From NCBI GenBank assembly GCA_022574115.1, contig JACZSS010000050.1, forward strand, positions 1-9,548: a stretch of 9,548 nucleotides of DNA. The letters are read 5' to 3'. The position numbers and the translations under genes are program-made. The stretch comes from Candidatus Heimdallarchaeota archaeon. GTDB taxonomy: Archaea > Asgardarchaeota > Heimdallarchaeia > Heimdallarchaeales > Kariarchaeaceae. Within the stretch, counting starts at the first letter, position 1; every line of letters begins with the position of its first letter. Positions 1 to 5,992 of the stretch are shown here, one piece after another. A model generated the notes under the pieces. That model ran no database searches, was not told the origin of the DNA, and saw only the letters and a program-made list of their open reading frames with translations.

Positions 1-110
1 GAAGTTGTTATTAAAAAATTAGATCAAATTTACTAGAATAAAGTAAGAAAAGACAGCTAAAGATTAAACCCAAGAGTTTAACCTGCAATAACAATTTAAT
101 TGATTAATTA

Positions 111-129
111 TACTGATAGTCGATCAGTA
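111..129. repeat. Inverted repeat, 7-5-7, operator-like
   Basis: TACTGAT and ATCAGTA are perfect reverse complements separated by AGTCG. The site lies about 95 bases upstream of the winged-helix regulator gene at 225, in a region with no coding sequence. Its symmetry and size would suit a dimeric winged-helix protein, so an operator is possible, but chance symmetry in AT-rich DNA is a real alternative. Confidence 0.35.
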
Positions 130-205
130 CGCTATGCAGTGTTGATATATTAGGATTATCTTTTCATTAAACCTACATCATGGCTCAAGCCTTTTAACTC
201 AATTA

Positions 206-222
206 ACAAGATTTTTTCTTGT
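206..222. repeat. Inverted repeat, 6-5-6, abutting the regulator start codon
   Basis: ACAAGA and TCTTGT are perfect reverse complements around a TTTTT spacer, ending two bases before the TTG start at 225. It could be an autoregulatory operator overlapping the transcription start, or a short hairpin next to the start codon. The half-sites differ in sequence from those at 111-129, so the two are not copies of one motif. Confidence 0.35.
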
Positions 223-224
223 AA

Positions 225-668
225 TTGCTAAATAACCCTCAACGGGCTCTTCTTGCAGTCCTCCAAGACAAATCTAGAGCAAAAATACTCTATACACTAA
301 ATGATTTTCCATCTCATCCAGATGTTTTAGTTGCAGCGATAGGAGTGTCTAGAACCGCAATCGAAAAGCATTTGAAACAATTGTTAGCTTTTGGTTTGCT
401 TGAGAGAAGAACTCAGACTGTCCCCAGATTGCGCTACGTTTATTCTTTAACGATTGCTGGTCAAAACTTAGTAGATGCAATATCCATTGCTACCGACCAA
501 TTCATAGATTTTACCAAAACGACTTGGGAAGAACAACTAACGAAGATCGAACAAGCATTTCTTTTCAATGTAATTCCTAAGGACGAGTATGAGCAAATTA
601 GAACCGATTTACAAGAAAAAATTTCTAAGTTAGTGGATTCCGATGATACAAGCAACACTGAAAAATAG
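225..668 (+). CDS. Winged helix-turn-helix transcriptional regulator (ArsR/MarR-like)
   Basis: A 147-residue DNA-binding protein. Residues about 8-80 read as a winged helix: helix 1 (RALLAVLQDKSRAKILYTL), helix 2, a recognition helix around SRTAIEKHLKQLLAFGLLE (42-60), then a basic wing ending in RYVYSLTIAG. The C-terminal third (about 95-140) is charged and helical and could form a dimerisation coil. There is no obvious metal or ligand site. The start is TTG: an in-frame TAA sits immediately upstream (222-224) and no ATG or GTG is suitably placed before the HTH, so the start is well constrained. No Shine-Dalgarno sequence is visible. The gene ends 26 bases before fni on the same strand, so the two are probably cotranscribed, and regulation of isoprenoid synthesis or autoregulation is a reasonable inference but not shown. 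The family is clear; the target is unknown. Confidence 0.8.
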   Translation: MLNNPQRALLAVLQDKSRAKILYTLNDFPSHPDVLVAAIGVSRTAIEKHLKQLLAFGLLERRTQTVPRLRYVYSLTIAGQNLVDAISIATDQFIDFTKTTWEEQLTKIEQAFLFNVIPKDEYEQIRTDLQEKISKLVDSDDTSNTEK

Positions 669-694
669 TAGCCCTCAAAATTCAAATCAAATAG

Positions 695-1786
695 ATGAGT
701 TCGAATAAAGAGGAAACCATTCAATTAGAAAGCCGAAAAGCCCAGCATGTTAAGCTGGTTGTGGAAGAGGAGGTTGGCGTTGACAATGTTACAAATGGTT
801 TTGAATTATTCGAGGTTGTGCCCAAATCGATTCCCAATACTGATTACCACAAAATTTCGCTAACAACAAGTTTTCTTTCCCACTCATTCACCGCTCCGGT
901 TTTGGTTGCAGGGATGACTGGTGGATATCCTGAAGCTCAAAAAATTAACTTGAGTTTGGCTCGGGTGTGCTCGAAACTTGGAATCCCTATGGGTGTTGGT
1001 AGTCAGCGAGCAATGGTTGTAAATCATGATATGATTCCAACGTATGACGTTAAAAAAGAGGTCCCAGATGTTTTCCTGATTGGGAATCTTGGTTTGGTAC
1101 AATTTTCTGAGAATTTTACTCTAGATGACTACTTCTTCGCCCAAGAGAAGATTGACGCCGATGCAATGGCTTTGCATGTCAATGCATTTCAAGAACTTTG
1201 TCAGCCGGAAGGAGATGTTAATTTTACTGGTGCTTGGGATTGGTTAGAAAAAATTTGTCAAAACTCCTCAGTTCCGGTTGTGGGTAAAGAGGTTGGAAGT
1301 GGTATTGGATGGGAAGAAGTCAAAAAGATGCAGGAGATTGGATGTGCAGCAGTAGATGTTGGGGGCTCAGGTGGTACCTCATGGGCAAAAATTGAAATAA
1401 TGCGTCACGAAGGAGACGATCCACCGTTTTCCCTAGACGACCCCACATTGCGTTGGGGTATTCCGACTTCTTTTGCTACTTGGGAGGCTACCGAGAAAAC
1501 AACGATTCCAATCATTTCAACCGGAGGAATTTCTCACGGACTTATGGCAGCAAAAGCCTTGGCGATGGGGGCCAACATGGTAGGTATTGCTCGTCCAGTT
1601 TTAAAAGCGCTCATGAATGGAGGAGAGAAGGAAGCCGAAACTTGGCTTGTTTATTTTATTGAAACTATCAAACGTGTGATGTTTTTGATGGGTGTATCAA
1701 ACATCAAGGATTTGAGGAAACAAAAAGATATGCTCATCCCTACTGGTCGCGCTTTTCAATGGTTAACTAGAAGGAAATTTATTTGA
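695..1786 (+). CDS. fni: Type II isopentenyl-diphosphate delta-isomerase (FMN-dependent)
   Basis: Interconverts isopentenyl diphosphate and dimethylallyl diphosphate in the cytoplasm, supplying isoprenoid precursors for archaeal ether lipids; type II enzymes use FMN, NADPH and Mg2+. The 363 residues match the usual family length and TIM-barrel order. Visible family motifs are RKxxH near the N-terminus (R14, K15, H18), MTGG (74-77), GSQR (102-105), NLG (131-133), HVNAFQELCQPEGD (161-174; N163 and Q166 for substrate, E167 for Mg2+ by family knowledge), GKEVGSGIG (197-205), DVGGSGGTSW (221-230) and STGGISHG (275-282) followed by AKALAMGANMVGIARP, the FMN phosphate-binding end of the barrel. All expected catalytic residues are present. 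The start is ATG, 26 bases after the regulator stop, with no clear Shine-Dalgarno, suggesting a short operon. Type II rather than type I is typical of archaea. Confidence 0.96.
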   Translation: MSSNKEETIQLESRKAQHVKLVVEEEVGVDNVTNGFELFEVVPKSIPNTDYHKISLTTSFLSHSFTAPVLVAGMTGGYPEAQKINLSLARVCSKLGIPMGVGSQRAMVVNHDMIPTYDVKKEVPDVFLIGNLGLVQFSENFTLDDYFFAQEKIDADAMALHVNAFQELCQPEGDVNFTGAWDWLEKICQNSSVPVVGKEVGSGIGWEEVKKMQEIGCAAVDVGGSGGTSWAKIEIMRHEGDDPPFSLDDPTLRWGIPTSFATWEATEKTTIPIISTGGISHGLMAAKALAMGANMVGIARPVLKALMNGGEKEAETWLVYFIETIKRVMFLMGVSNIKDLRKQKDMLIPTGRAFQWLTRRKFI

Positions 1787-1974
1787 ATCCTATTCGTCGG
1801 CTAACAAGGTGAAATGTTCTAAACTAATTTTCTCATCTACATGAGGATGTATTCTCAAGGTCGTTTCAGTTTTAAAGTGTAAATTTAGGTGTAGAGTTGG
1901 TGAGGGGTCGATTTATCGAGAATTGCTAATTCAAATCTCTTGATTTACTCACTGTGTCCGTTTTTATCGTAAGT

Positions 1975-1985
1975 CTTATATTTAT
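1975..1985 (+). promoter_or_regulatory. Possible TATA box for the zinc-ribbon gene
   Basis: CTTATATTTAT resembles an archaeal TATA box. A start site about 26 bases downstream (near 2006) would give a leader of about 38 bases that contains the GGTGA at 2035-2039, which agrees with a leadered transcript. The rest of the 1787-2043 gap shows no further convincing feature: no tRNA and no C/D-box RNA pattern. Confidence 0.35.
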
Positions 1986-2034
1986 CTCATAACCCCATTA
2001 GCATGTAAATTAGTTCAAAAACTAAGTTAGCTTA

Positions 2035-2039
2035 GGTGA
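2035..2039 (+). promoter_or_regulatory. Shine-Dalgarno GGTGA
   Basis: GGTGA (within AGGTGA) matches the archaeal anti-Shine-Dalgarno core and lies four bases before the ATG at 2044. It supports that start and is one of the few clear ribosome binding sites in the window; most other genes here lack one. Confidence 0.6.
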
Positions 2040-2043
2040 AGAT

Positions 2044-2280
2044 ATGTTTTGTCCAAAATGTGATGGTGTCTTAGTTCCAAAAGATGGAAATCTTTTATGC
2101 GTAGACTGCGACTACAGCGGTGTAAATGAAAAAGGTACAGATCAGTATATTATCAAGGAAGAAGTCAAACACACTGAAAAATCTAGAATTGAAGTGGTCG
2201 AGAAGCCAAGCGAAATTGAGGGCATATCCCAAGATGTCCGAGAAGAGCTTCGTGAGCAATATCGAGAAGCGATTGATTAA
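2044..2280 (+). CDS. Small zinc-ribbon protein resembling the TFS/RpoM N-terminal domain
   Basis: A 78-residue protein. Residues 1-27 form a zinc ribbon with C3-x2-C6 and C19-x2-C22 and the phrase VPKDGNLLCVDCDYS, very like the N-terminal ribbon of archaeal transcription factor S and RNA polymerase subunit M/RPB9. After it comes a charged linker (about 28-55) and an acidic helix (ISQDVREELREQYREAI). The C-terminal TFIIS-type ribbon with the acidic DE tip, which stimulates transcript cleavage, is absent: TFS is usually near 110 residues and this protein stops before that domain. It is therefore either a separate short paralogue able to dock on RNA polymerase without cleavage activity, or an unrelated zinc-ribbon protein. 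The start has a good Shine-Dalgarno. The stop interlocks with the rqcH stop on the opposite strand. There is no sign of a frameshift that would restore a second ribbon: the sequence downstream is rqcH. Confidence 0.8.
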   Translation: MFCPKCDGVLVPKDGNLLCVDCDYSGVNEKGTDQYIIKEEVKHTEKSRIEVVEKPSEIEGISQDVREELREQYREAID

Positions 2281-4379
2281 TTTTCTTGTTTACTAAATTC
2301 AACAATCTTTGAATCGCTGGGAATTATCCAAGCTATCTCGCTTACGTTGAGGGCTTTTAGTTTTGGCTTGTGATTATCGTCACAGGATTGAAGAAATTTT
2401 TCTCTTATTTGTTTGGCTACTTTTCCCCGATCGTTATGTCCAGGTACTATCTTAACCCAATAACTTGCCAGTTCAATTCCTTCTAATGGACCATAAACTA
2501 ATCGAGCCCAATTCTGTTCAATGACCAATCCAATATACAATTCAATTGCCCGATTTCTGATAAACGTCTTTTCACCATAAATCATAACTGATCCCTTAGG
2601 AAGAAATTCTCCACTCGGTGGAGTAAGCGACACTTGATCACGATCAACAATAAATACATCACCTATGGTCAGTTTTGCCCTCCAAGCTGCTGAATATGAG
2701 ATTGCCATTGAAGCAGCTAATTCTTGTATCTTTTCCGAGATTTCACGTCCTTCAGTCTTAATTACAGTAGTGGCTGCTCCTTGAAGATCCGCATGCAGGA
2801 ACAAGTCACCATCTTCCAGATATCGTTTGATAATCATTTCATTGGATAAGGCATCTGTACCGCAGATCACCAGATATTCATTATGCAAATATGTCCAATG
2901 AAATTTCTCGTACCAGCGTTTTCTTCTCTTGAGAAGGGTCACATTGGTCACCATTTCGCTGCGTGTTTCTTCTGAAATTTTGTCGGCATTTGCTAACTCA
3001 GATTGAGTTCTCACAATAGCAATTTCTGCCTTTTCTCCCTTAGATTTTGCTTTTTTGGCTTGCTGATACAGTTCGTTGGCGTTCTCGGTTAAGGATTTTC
3101 TAAAATCAATTGTTACTTCAACATTCTTTCCATCAGTCGGGATATCCAATACCAAATTTGCTTGAGCCTCATTTACTTGTTTCAATAACATAGCTGATTT
3201 TATTCCCTTTTGCTTACCGAGCTCTAACTTTTCCTTGATTTCTTCCCATGACATTTTCTTCTTTCTCGCCTCGTATACTGTGGAGATTAATTCAGTAGTG
3301 TCGTTGAAATGAAGGTAAAGTGCATCTGCTTTTTCTCTTTTAGCTGAAGCTTCCTTAAAGAAGTCTTTTTGATGATTTAATTGAAGGTTTAACAGTTTTT
3401 CAAATTTGGAAGACCTGCTTTGTAATTCTTCTACTTCTTCATCCATCACTTGATTATGTTCTTGTGAGGACATCCAGATGTCAATGGCCTTATTGAAAGA
3501 TGGTGGAATAAATTTTTCTGCCTCTGAATCAGAGTGAAGACTTGCAATACGCAAAGGTGATATCTTGATAACATTTTCTGGGTCAAACTCTATGATTTCA
3601 TCACTTAGCTGGTCATCTAGGTCTCCTTCCGGTTCGTCTGTTGCCTTTACTGTCTCATTTTTTTCTAGATACACAACAGGCTCAAATCTATATTCTTCAA
3701 GTATTGTTTTCAATTTTTGAGCAGCCTGTAATAGCTTTTGCTTATCTTCTGCTTCGAGCTGGATTACCTTCTTTTTTGAAACTCCGGCCATCTTTGCGAT
3801 ATACCGGGAATAATATGGGCCTAACCCCAACCAAGTGTTCATTGCAGGAATTACTTTGTCAGCACCTGCTAAAACAGAATCCAAATCCTCCAAATCGCTC
3901 TTGAGGATATCTCTTGCTTGTGGAGGCAGTTGTATAAAATCTCTACCCGGGTGTATATCACGATCCCTCATCTTTCGATAACGTAAGGCAGTAATGATTT
4001 TGTTTAATGGAGAAACCAAAATTGAGTTTCCAAAACCAAACAGTTCGATCACCAAATTGTATCCTGGTTCAGGTCCAATATTGATAATTGAAACTCGGTC
4101 AAGTTCTTGCTGAACTACGTCGTTAATCCGCTTTTCGCGGAGGTGTTTTCTCATTGTTACGCAAAAATTTGAAGGCGTTTTAGGCATTATACGATTAAAC
4201 TCAGTTAAATGAATTCGTTTTCCTGGCTCAATCAGCAGGAATAGTAGACCTGATCCAGATTTTCTCAGCTTGAAAATTAAGATGTTATTGGGTAAGTGGT
4301 AAATATTTACAATCCAAGTCCCTACAATTTCATCTTTTAATTCACGAGTTAGTAGTCTAAGATCTATCCCCGATAACAT
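2277..4379 (-). CDS. rqcH: RqcH/Rqc2 homologue, NFACT family ribosome quality control protein
   Basis: A 700-residue protein of the NFACT family (bacterial RqcH, eukaryotic Rqc2/NEMF, archaeal homologues), which binds the large ribosomal subunit with a stalled peptidyl-tRNA and recruits tRNA to add C-terminal Ala tails that mark the nascent chain. The NFACT-N domain spans about 1-180 with D6 and the conserved Asp-Arg pair D94-R95, which are needed for tailing in characterised homologues. A helix-hairpin-helix-like segment (GLGPYYSRYIAKMAG) is at 185-199. Residues about 245-270 are a very acidic insert. A charged coiled coil covers about 305-490. NFACT-R follows, with RRKRWYEKFHW (485-495), DLFLHADLQGA (525-535) and SLTPPSGEFLPKGSVMIYG (584-602). 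ATG at 4379 is the first start and gives the expected N-terminus MLSGIDLRLL. It is the last gene of a minus-strand run and converges on the zinc-ribbon gene. No Shine-Dalgarno is visible. Confidence 0.95.
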   Translation of the reverse strand: MLSGIDLRLLTRELKDEIVGTWIVNIYHLPNNILIFKLRKSGSGLLFLLIEPGKRIHLTEFNRIMPKTPSNFCVTMRKHLREKRINDVVQQELDRVSIINIGPEPGYNLVIELFGFGNSILVSPLNKIITALRYRKMRDRDIHPGRDFIQLPPQARDILKSDLEDLDSVLAGADKVIPAMNTWLGLGPYYSRYIAKMAGVSKKKVIQLEAEDKQKLLQAAQKLKTILEEYRFEPVVYLEKNETVKATDEPEGDLDDQLSDEIIEFDPENVIKISPLRIASLHSDSEAEKFIPPSFNKAIDIWMSSQEHNQVMDEEVEELQSRSSKFEKLLNLQLNHQKDFFKEASAKREKADALYLHFNDTTELISTVYEARKKKMSWEEIKEKLELGKQKGIKSAMLLKQVNEAQANLVLDIPTDGKNVEVTIDFRKSLTENANELYQQAKKAKSKGEKAEIAIVRTQSELANADKISEETRSEMVTNVTLLKRRKRWYEKFHWTYLHNEYLVICGTDALSNEMIIKRYLEDGDLFLHADLQGAATTVIKTEGREISEKIQELAASMAISYSAAWRAKLTIGDVFIVDRDQVSLTPPSGEFLPKGSVMIYGEKTFIRNRAIELYIGLVIEQNWARLVYGPLEGIELASYWVKIVPGHNDRGKVAKQIREKFLQSCDDNHKPKLKALNVSEIAWIIPSDSKIVEFSKQEN

Positions 4380-4453
4380 TTCAAATTATCATTGATTAAG
4401 GTTTACAATAGTTTAACTCTACTAACATAAGCAAATACGTCCTTGTGACCGCA

Positions 4454-4657
4454 TCAATGACCTGATTTTTGTAACTCCTCTAGATTTTTGAATTGTTGAC
4501 CAATACCTACATCTATTAGTTCGTGGCAAATACAACGATAAGACCGAATTGGCTGAATTTCCTCGTAGCTATAAAATGGTCGAATCCAATGACGTGGGAC
4601 TGTGATAACTGGTGTACCTTCTTTAAATTTCAATTGGATAAAATCGGTGATAGACAA
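4454..4657 (-). pseudogene. Unrecognised open frame, possibly the 3' part of the decayed gene
   Basis: An open frame of 67 codons from a TTG, ending at TGA (4454-4456). The translation contains VPRHWIRPFYSYEEIQPIRS and then CICHELIDVGIGQQF with a polar C-terminus. It reads like real protein, with conserved-looking aromatic and charged clusters, but I do not recognise the family, and it does not resemble the C-terminal half of BpsA as I know it. It shares its reading frame with the VVMVSIDKK segment of the bpsA-like remnant upstream (4735-4664) and is separated from it by one in-frame TAA (4661-4663). It may be the 3' end of the same broken gene, the tail of another gene joined by a deletion, or a genuine small protein. 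There is no ribosome binding site. I favour a remnant. Confidence 0.35.
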
Positions 4658-4947
4658 ACCTTACTGGAATGTCAAATTCCGTTGTTGCTTCAAACAATAC
4701 TTACTTAATTTTTTATCAATACTGACCATAACTACTCTTTTCGTTGTCCAAAGATCACGGTTGCCACTCCCGTTAGATCCGCATCACCAATAGTCAATAT
4801 TCTCCGATTGGTAAGAAAATTAAGGGCTACTAACTTCTCTATACGGTTCCGAAGCGTTTCCAAAGTGACATATTTTTGTTCAAGATCATGATTCGGCTCC
4901 TTTCTTTGGAGTATGAGTGGTTTAATTTTGTAACACCAGATCTCCAC
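4623..4947 (-). pseudogene. bpsA-like remnant (branched-chain polyamine synthase), frameshifted
   Basis: The minus strand carries pieces of a BpsA-family protein (N4-bis(aminopropyl)spermidine synthase), which transfers aminopropyl groups to spermidine to make branched polyamines. From 4947 one frame reads EPNHDLEQKYVTLET, then RRILTIGDADLTGVATVIFG, matching the family pattern PEP...DQ.YVTPET...GDDDLTS.A. It hits a TAG at 4732-4734. The next frame continues as KRVVMVSIDKKLSKYCLKQQ (family: KR.AVLDIDERL.KF) from 4741, consistent with loss of one A in the run at 4738-4741. A second shift at 4679-4680 (one G lost) opens REFDIPVRFVYHRFYPIEI, ending at TAA 4623-4625. The N-terminal winged helix and CxxC zinc motif expected before the first segment are absent, as is the FDxFxTDPPET catalytic region after the last. 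The family assignment rests on remembered motifs; decay is seen directly. Indel errors in the assembly are the alternative for the frameshifts, but do not explain the missing ends. Confidence 0.6.
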
Positions 4948-5004
4948 AGTGCAAAAAAGTCTGAATTCAACATTTCAATCAACCGCTTGTCAATTTAAAA
5001 TGCA

Positions 5005-5018
5005 TTAACGCGCGTTAA
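5005..5018. repeat. Perfect 14-base palindrome with CGCGCG core
   Basis: TTAACGCGCGTTAA is its own reverse complement. It lies in the gap between the GNAT gene and the bpsA-like remnant, about 60 bases upstream of the remnant on its coding strand. The GC-rich core stands out in AT-rich DNA. It could be an operator left from the decayed gene. One perfect 14-base palindrome per 10 kb is close to chance expectation, so confidence in function is low. Confidence 0.3.
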
Positions 5019-5044
5019 ACAAACTCTCCTCATGAATCGTTTAG

Positions 5045-5503
5045 TCAATTGTCATTGGGTTGGTAACTCAACGCAAAATGATCTATTTTAAATCCAAAGC
5101 TTTGCCAGAATCTCAGGCCGTCCTCTGTGAATGCTTCTACAAATAGTTGGTCCCCTCTCCGGGAGTGCTCTTCTAGCATCATTTTGATTAATTTATTACC
5201 TATACCCATTCTTCGATGGCTTTCTAAAACAAAAATCCCCCGGATATAAACTTCTGATTTTTTGTTTGATCTTGAAGGATCGATTTCGATAAATCCTACT
5301 ATGCCGGAATCGAGGTCTAAGTCCGTTGCAATTGCCACATTATGAGGATCACCATTTGTAATTCTCTCGCTCAGATCTTCGCCAGCATCTTCAGCGAACC
5401 TGGGTAAGATTGACTCGGCAATCGCTCTCATGGCGAAATCATAAATACTTTCCTGATCTTCTTTTGTTGCAAATCGATATTCGATCCGACTTGTCAATGC
5501 CAT
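5045..5503 (-). CDS. GNAT family N-acetyltransferase
   Basis: A 152-residue acetyl-CoA-dependent acetyltransferase of the GNAT fold. Residues about 5-40 are the first strand and helices (YRFATKEDQESIYDFAMRAI). The central strands contain GIVGFIEIDP (67-76) and YIRGIFVLESHRRMGIG (86-102), where R97-R98-M-G100-I-G102 is the acetyl-CoA pyrophosphate-binding motif A. It is followed by the long helix NKLIKMMLEEHSRRG and motif B with LFVEAFTEDGLRFWQSFGFK (120-139), typical of GNATs in its xxFWxxxGF ending. The substrate cannot be predicted. The start is ATG with no good upstream alternative. It is on the minus strand, divergent from the Cys-rich gene across 186 bases, and upstream of the bpsA-like remnant. 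Polyamine acetylation would be an attractive link to that remnant but nothing in the sequence shows it. Confidence 0.88.
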   Translation of the reverse strand: MALTSRIEYRFATKEDQESIYDFAMRAIAESILPRFAEDAGEDLSERITNGDPHNVAIATDLDLDSGIVGFIEIDPSRSNKKSEVYIRGIFVLESHRRMGIGNKLIKMMLEEHSRRGDQLFVEAFTEDGLRFWQSFGFKIDHFALSYQPNDN

Positions 5504-5556
5504 TATTTTTTGCAGATTCTTTCCTATTCATAATAATCTTGTTGAGAAAAGGGCGT

Positions 5557-5572
5557 GATGAAATAATTATGT
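5557..5572 (+). repeat. Short direct repeat, left copy
   Basis: GATGAAATAATTATGT here matches GAAGAAATAATTATGT at 5918-5933 in 15 of 16 bases on the same strand. The two copies flank the Cys-rich gene at 5690-5905. The motif is very AT-rich, so it may be chance or a shared upstream element. Confidence 0.25.
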
Positions 5573-5655
5573 TTAATTCATATCAAAATTTTCCTCAATA
5601 AGTACTTCTGATTAGGGTAAAATCAATTATTCGATAAGTTAAATTGCTCTAGTGA

Positions 5656-5669
5656 ATATATTTTAAATA
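5656..5669 (+). promoter_or_regulatory. Probable TATA box for the Cys-rich gene
   Basis: ATATATTTTAAATA is a good archaeal TATA-like stretch. Its centre is about 26 bases before the ATG at 5690, the distance expected for a transcript starting at or next to the start codon. No Shine-Dalgarno is present, which agrees with a leaderless mRNA. Confidence 0.4.
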
Positions 5670-5689
5670 GAGTGTGAGTATTGTAATTT

Positions 5690-5905
5690 ATGTCGAACCA
5701 ACTACAGGATCTGACTATCAATCCTGAATTTGTTGATTGTTATCTATGTAGCATGAAAATTGAGCTACTAAGATCCATGGAAATCCCGTTGACAACCGGT
5801 GGCAAAGTCCGAGTTCACCCAAGTTGCTTAGAATTTTACATGAGTAAAACCGCGGTAGCAGCTGGAGGTTGTGGTAGTTGCACTGGTGGCAAAGGCTGCT
5901 GTTAA
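5690..5905 (+). CDS. Uncharacterised 71-residue Cys-rich protein
   Basis: I do not recognise this protein. It has eight potential metal ligands apart from Met: C17-x2-C20, then H43-x2-C46, then C61-x2-C64 and a terminal C70-C71. The first four (CYLC ... HPSC) have the spacing of a small zinc finger of the treble-clef or LIM half type, with a folded core of about 30 residues between them. The tail, GGCGSCTGGKGCC after AVAA, is a Gly-Cys extension that looks flexible and suited to metal transfer, redox chemistry or attachment rather than a packed core. There is no signal peptide or membrane segment. The start is ATG with a TATA box at leaderless distance. It is followed 87 bases later by the zinc-ribbon/RING-like gene and lies 2 kb from cox genes, so a role in metal handling is conceivable but is only inference. 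Confidence 0.75.
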   Translation: MSNQLQDLTINPEFVDCYLCSMKIELLRSMEIPLTTGGKVRVHPSCLEFYMSKTAVAAGGCGSCTGGKGCC

Positions 5906-5917
5906 AACTGTTAATCT

Positions 5918-5933
5918 GAAGAAATAATTATGT
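5918..5933 (+). repeat. Short direct repeat, right copy
   Basis: GAAGAAATAATTATGT pairs with the copy at 5557-5572. It sits just after the Cys-rich gene and about 60 bases before the zinc-ribbon/RING-like gene, so it could lie in that gene's promoter, but no function is shown. Confidence 0.25.
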
Positions 5934-5980
5934 GAAAACCAATTATCGTTAAACAGTCTTTTTATTGCTTTCAAGGCAAA

Positions 5981-5985
5981 GTGAT
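5981..5985 (+). promoter_or_regulatory. Shine-Dalgarno-like GTGAT deciding the start
   Basis: GTGAT matches the archaeal anti-Shine-Dalgarno core and is seven bases before the ATG at 5993. The same GTG could be read as an upstream start in frame, but serving as the ribosome binding site for the ATG is the better reading, because the zinc ribbon begins directly after MATKAC. Confidence 0.45.
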
Positions 5986-5992
5986 TGGCAAT

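Noticed and set aside
1..36. Eleven open codons ending in TAG at the left edge (EVVIKKLDQIY), possibly the tail of an upstream gene
   Set aside because: Too short to tell from chance; other frames stop nearby and nothing identifies a protein.
64..81. TTAAAC/GTTTAA inverted repeat with a six-base loop
   Set aside because: A 6-base AT-rich stem with no T-run or positional support; expected by chance.
461..724. 87-codon minus-strand frame across the regulator-fni junction
   Set aside because: It is antisense to two clear genes and the composition reads like a reverse-frame shadow.
1787..2043. Searched for a small RNA, tRNA or C/D-box RNA in the largest clear gap
   Set aside because: No cloverleaf and no paired RUGAUGA/CUGA boxes were found; only a TATA-like box and a ribosome binding site are supportable.
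4523..4793. Two overlapping plus-strand frames opposite the bpsA-like remnant
   Set aside because: They are antisense to the recognisable BpsA segments and resemble no protein.
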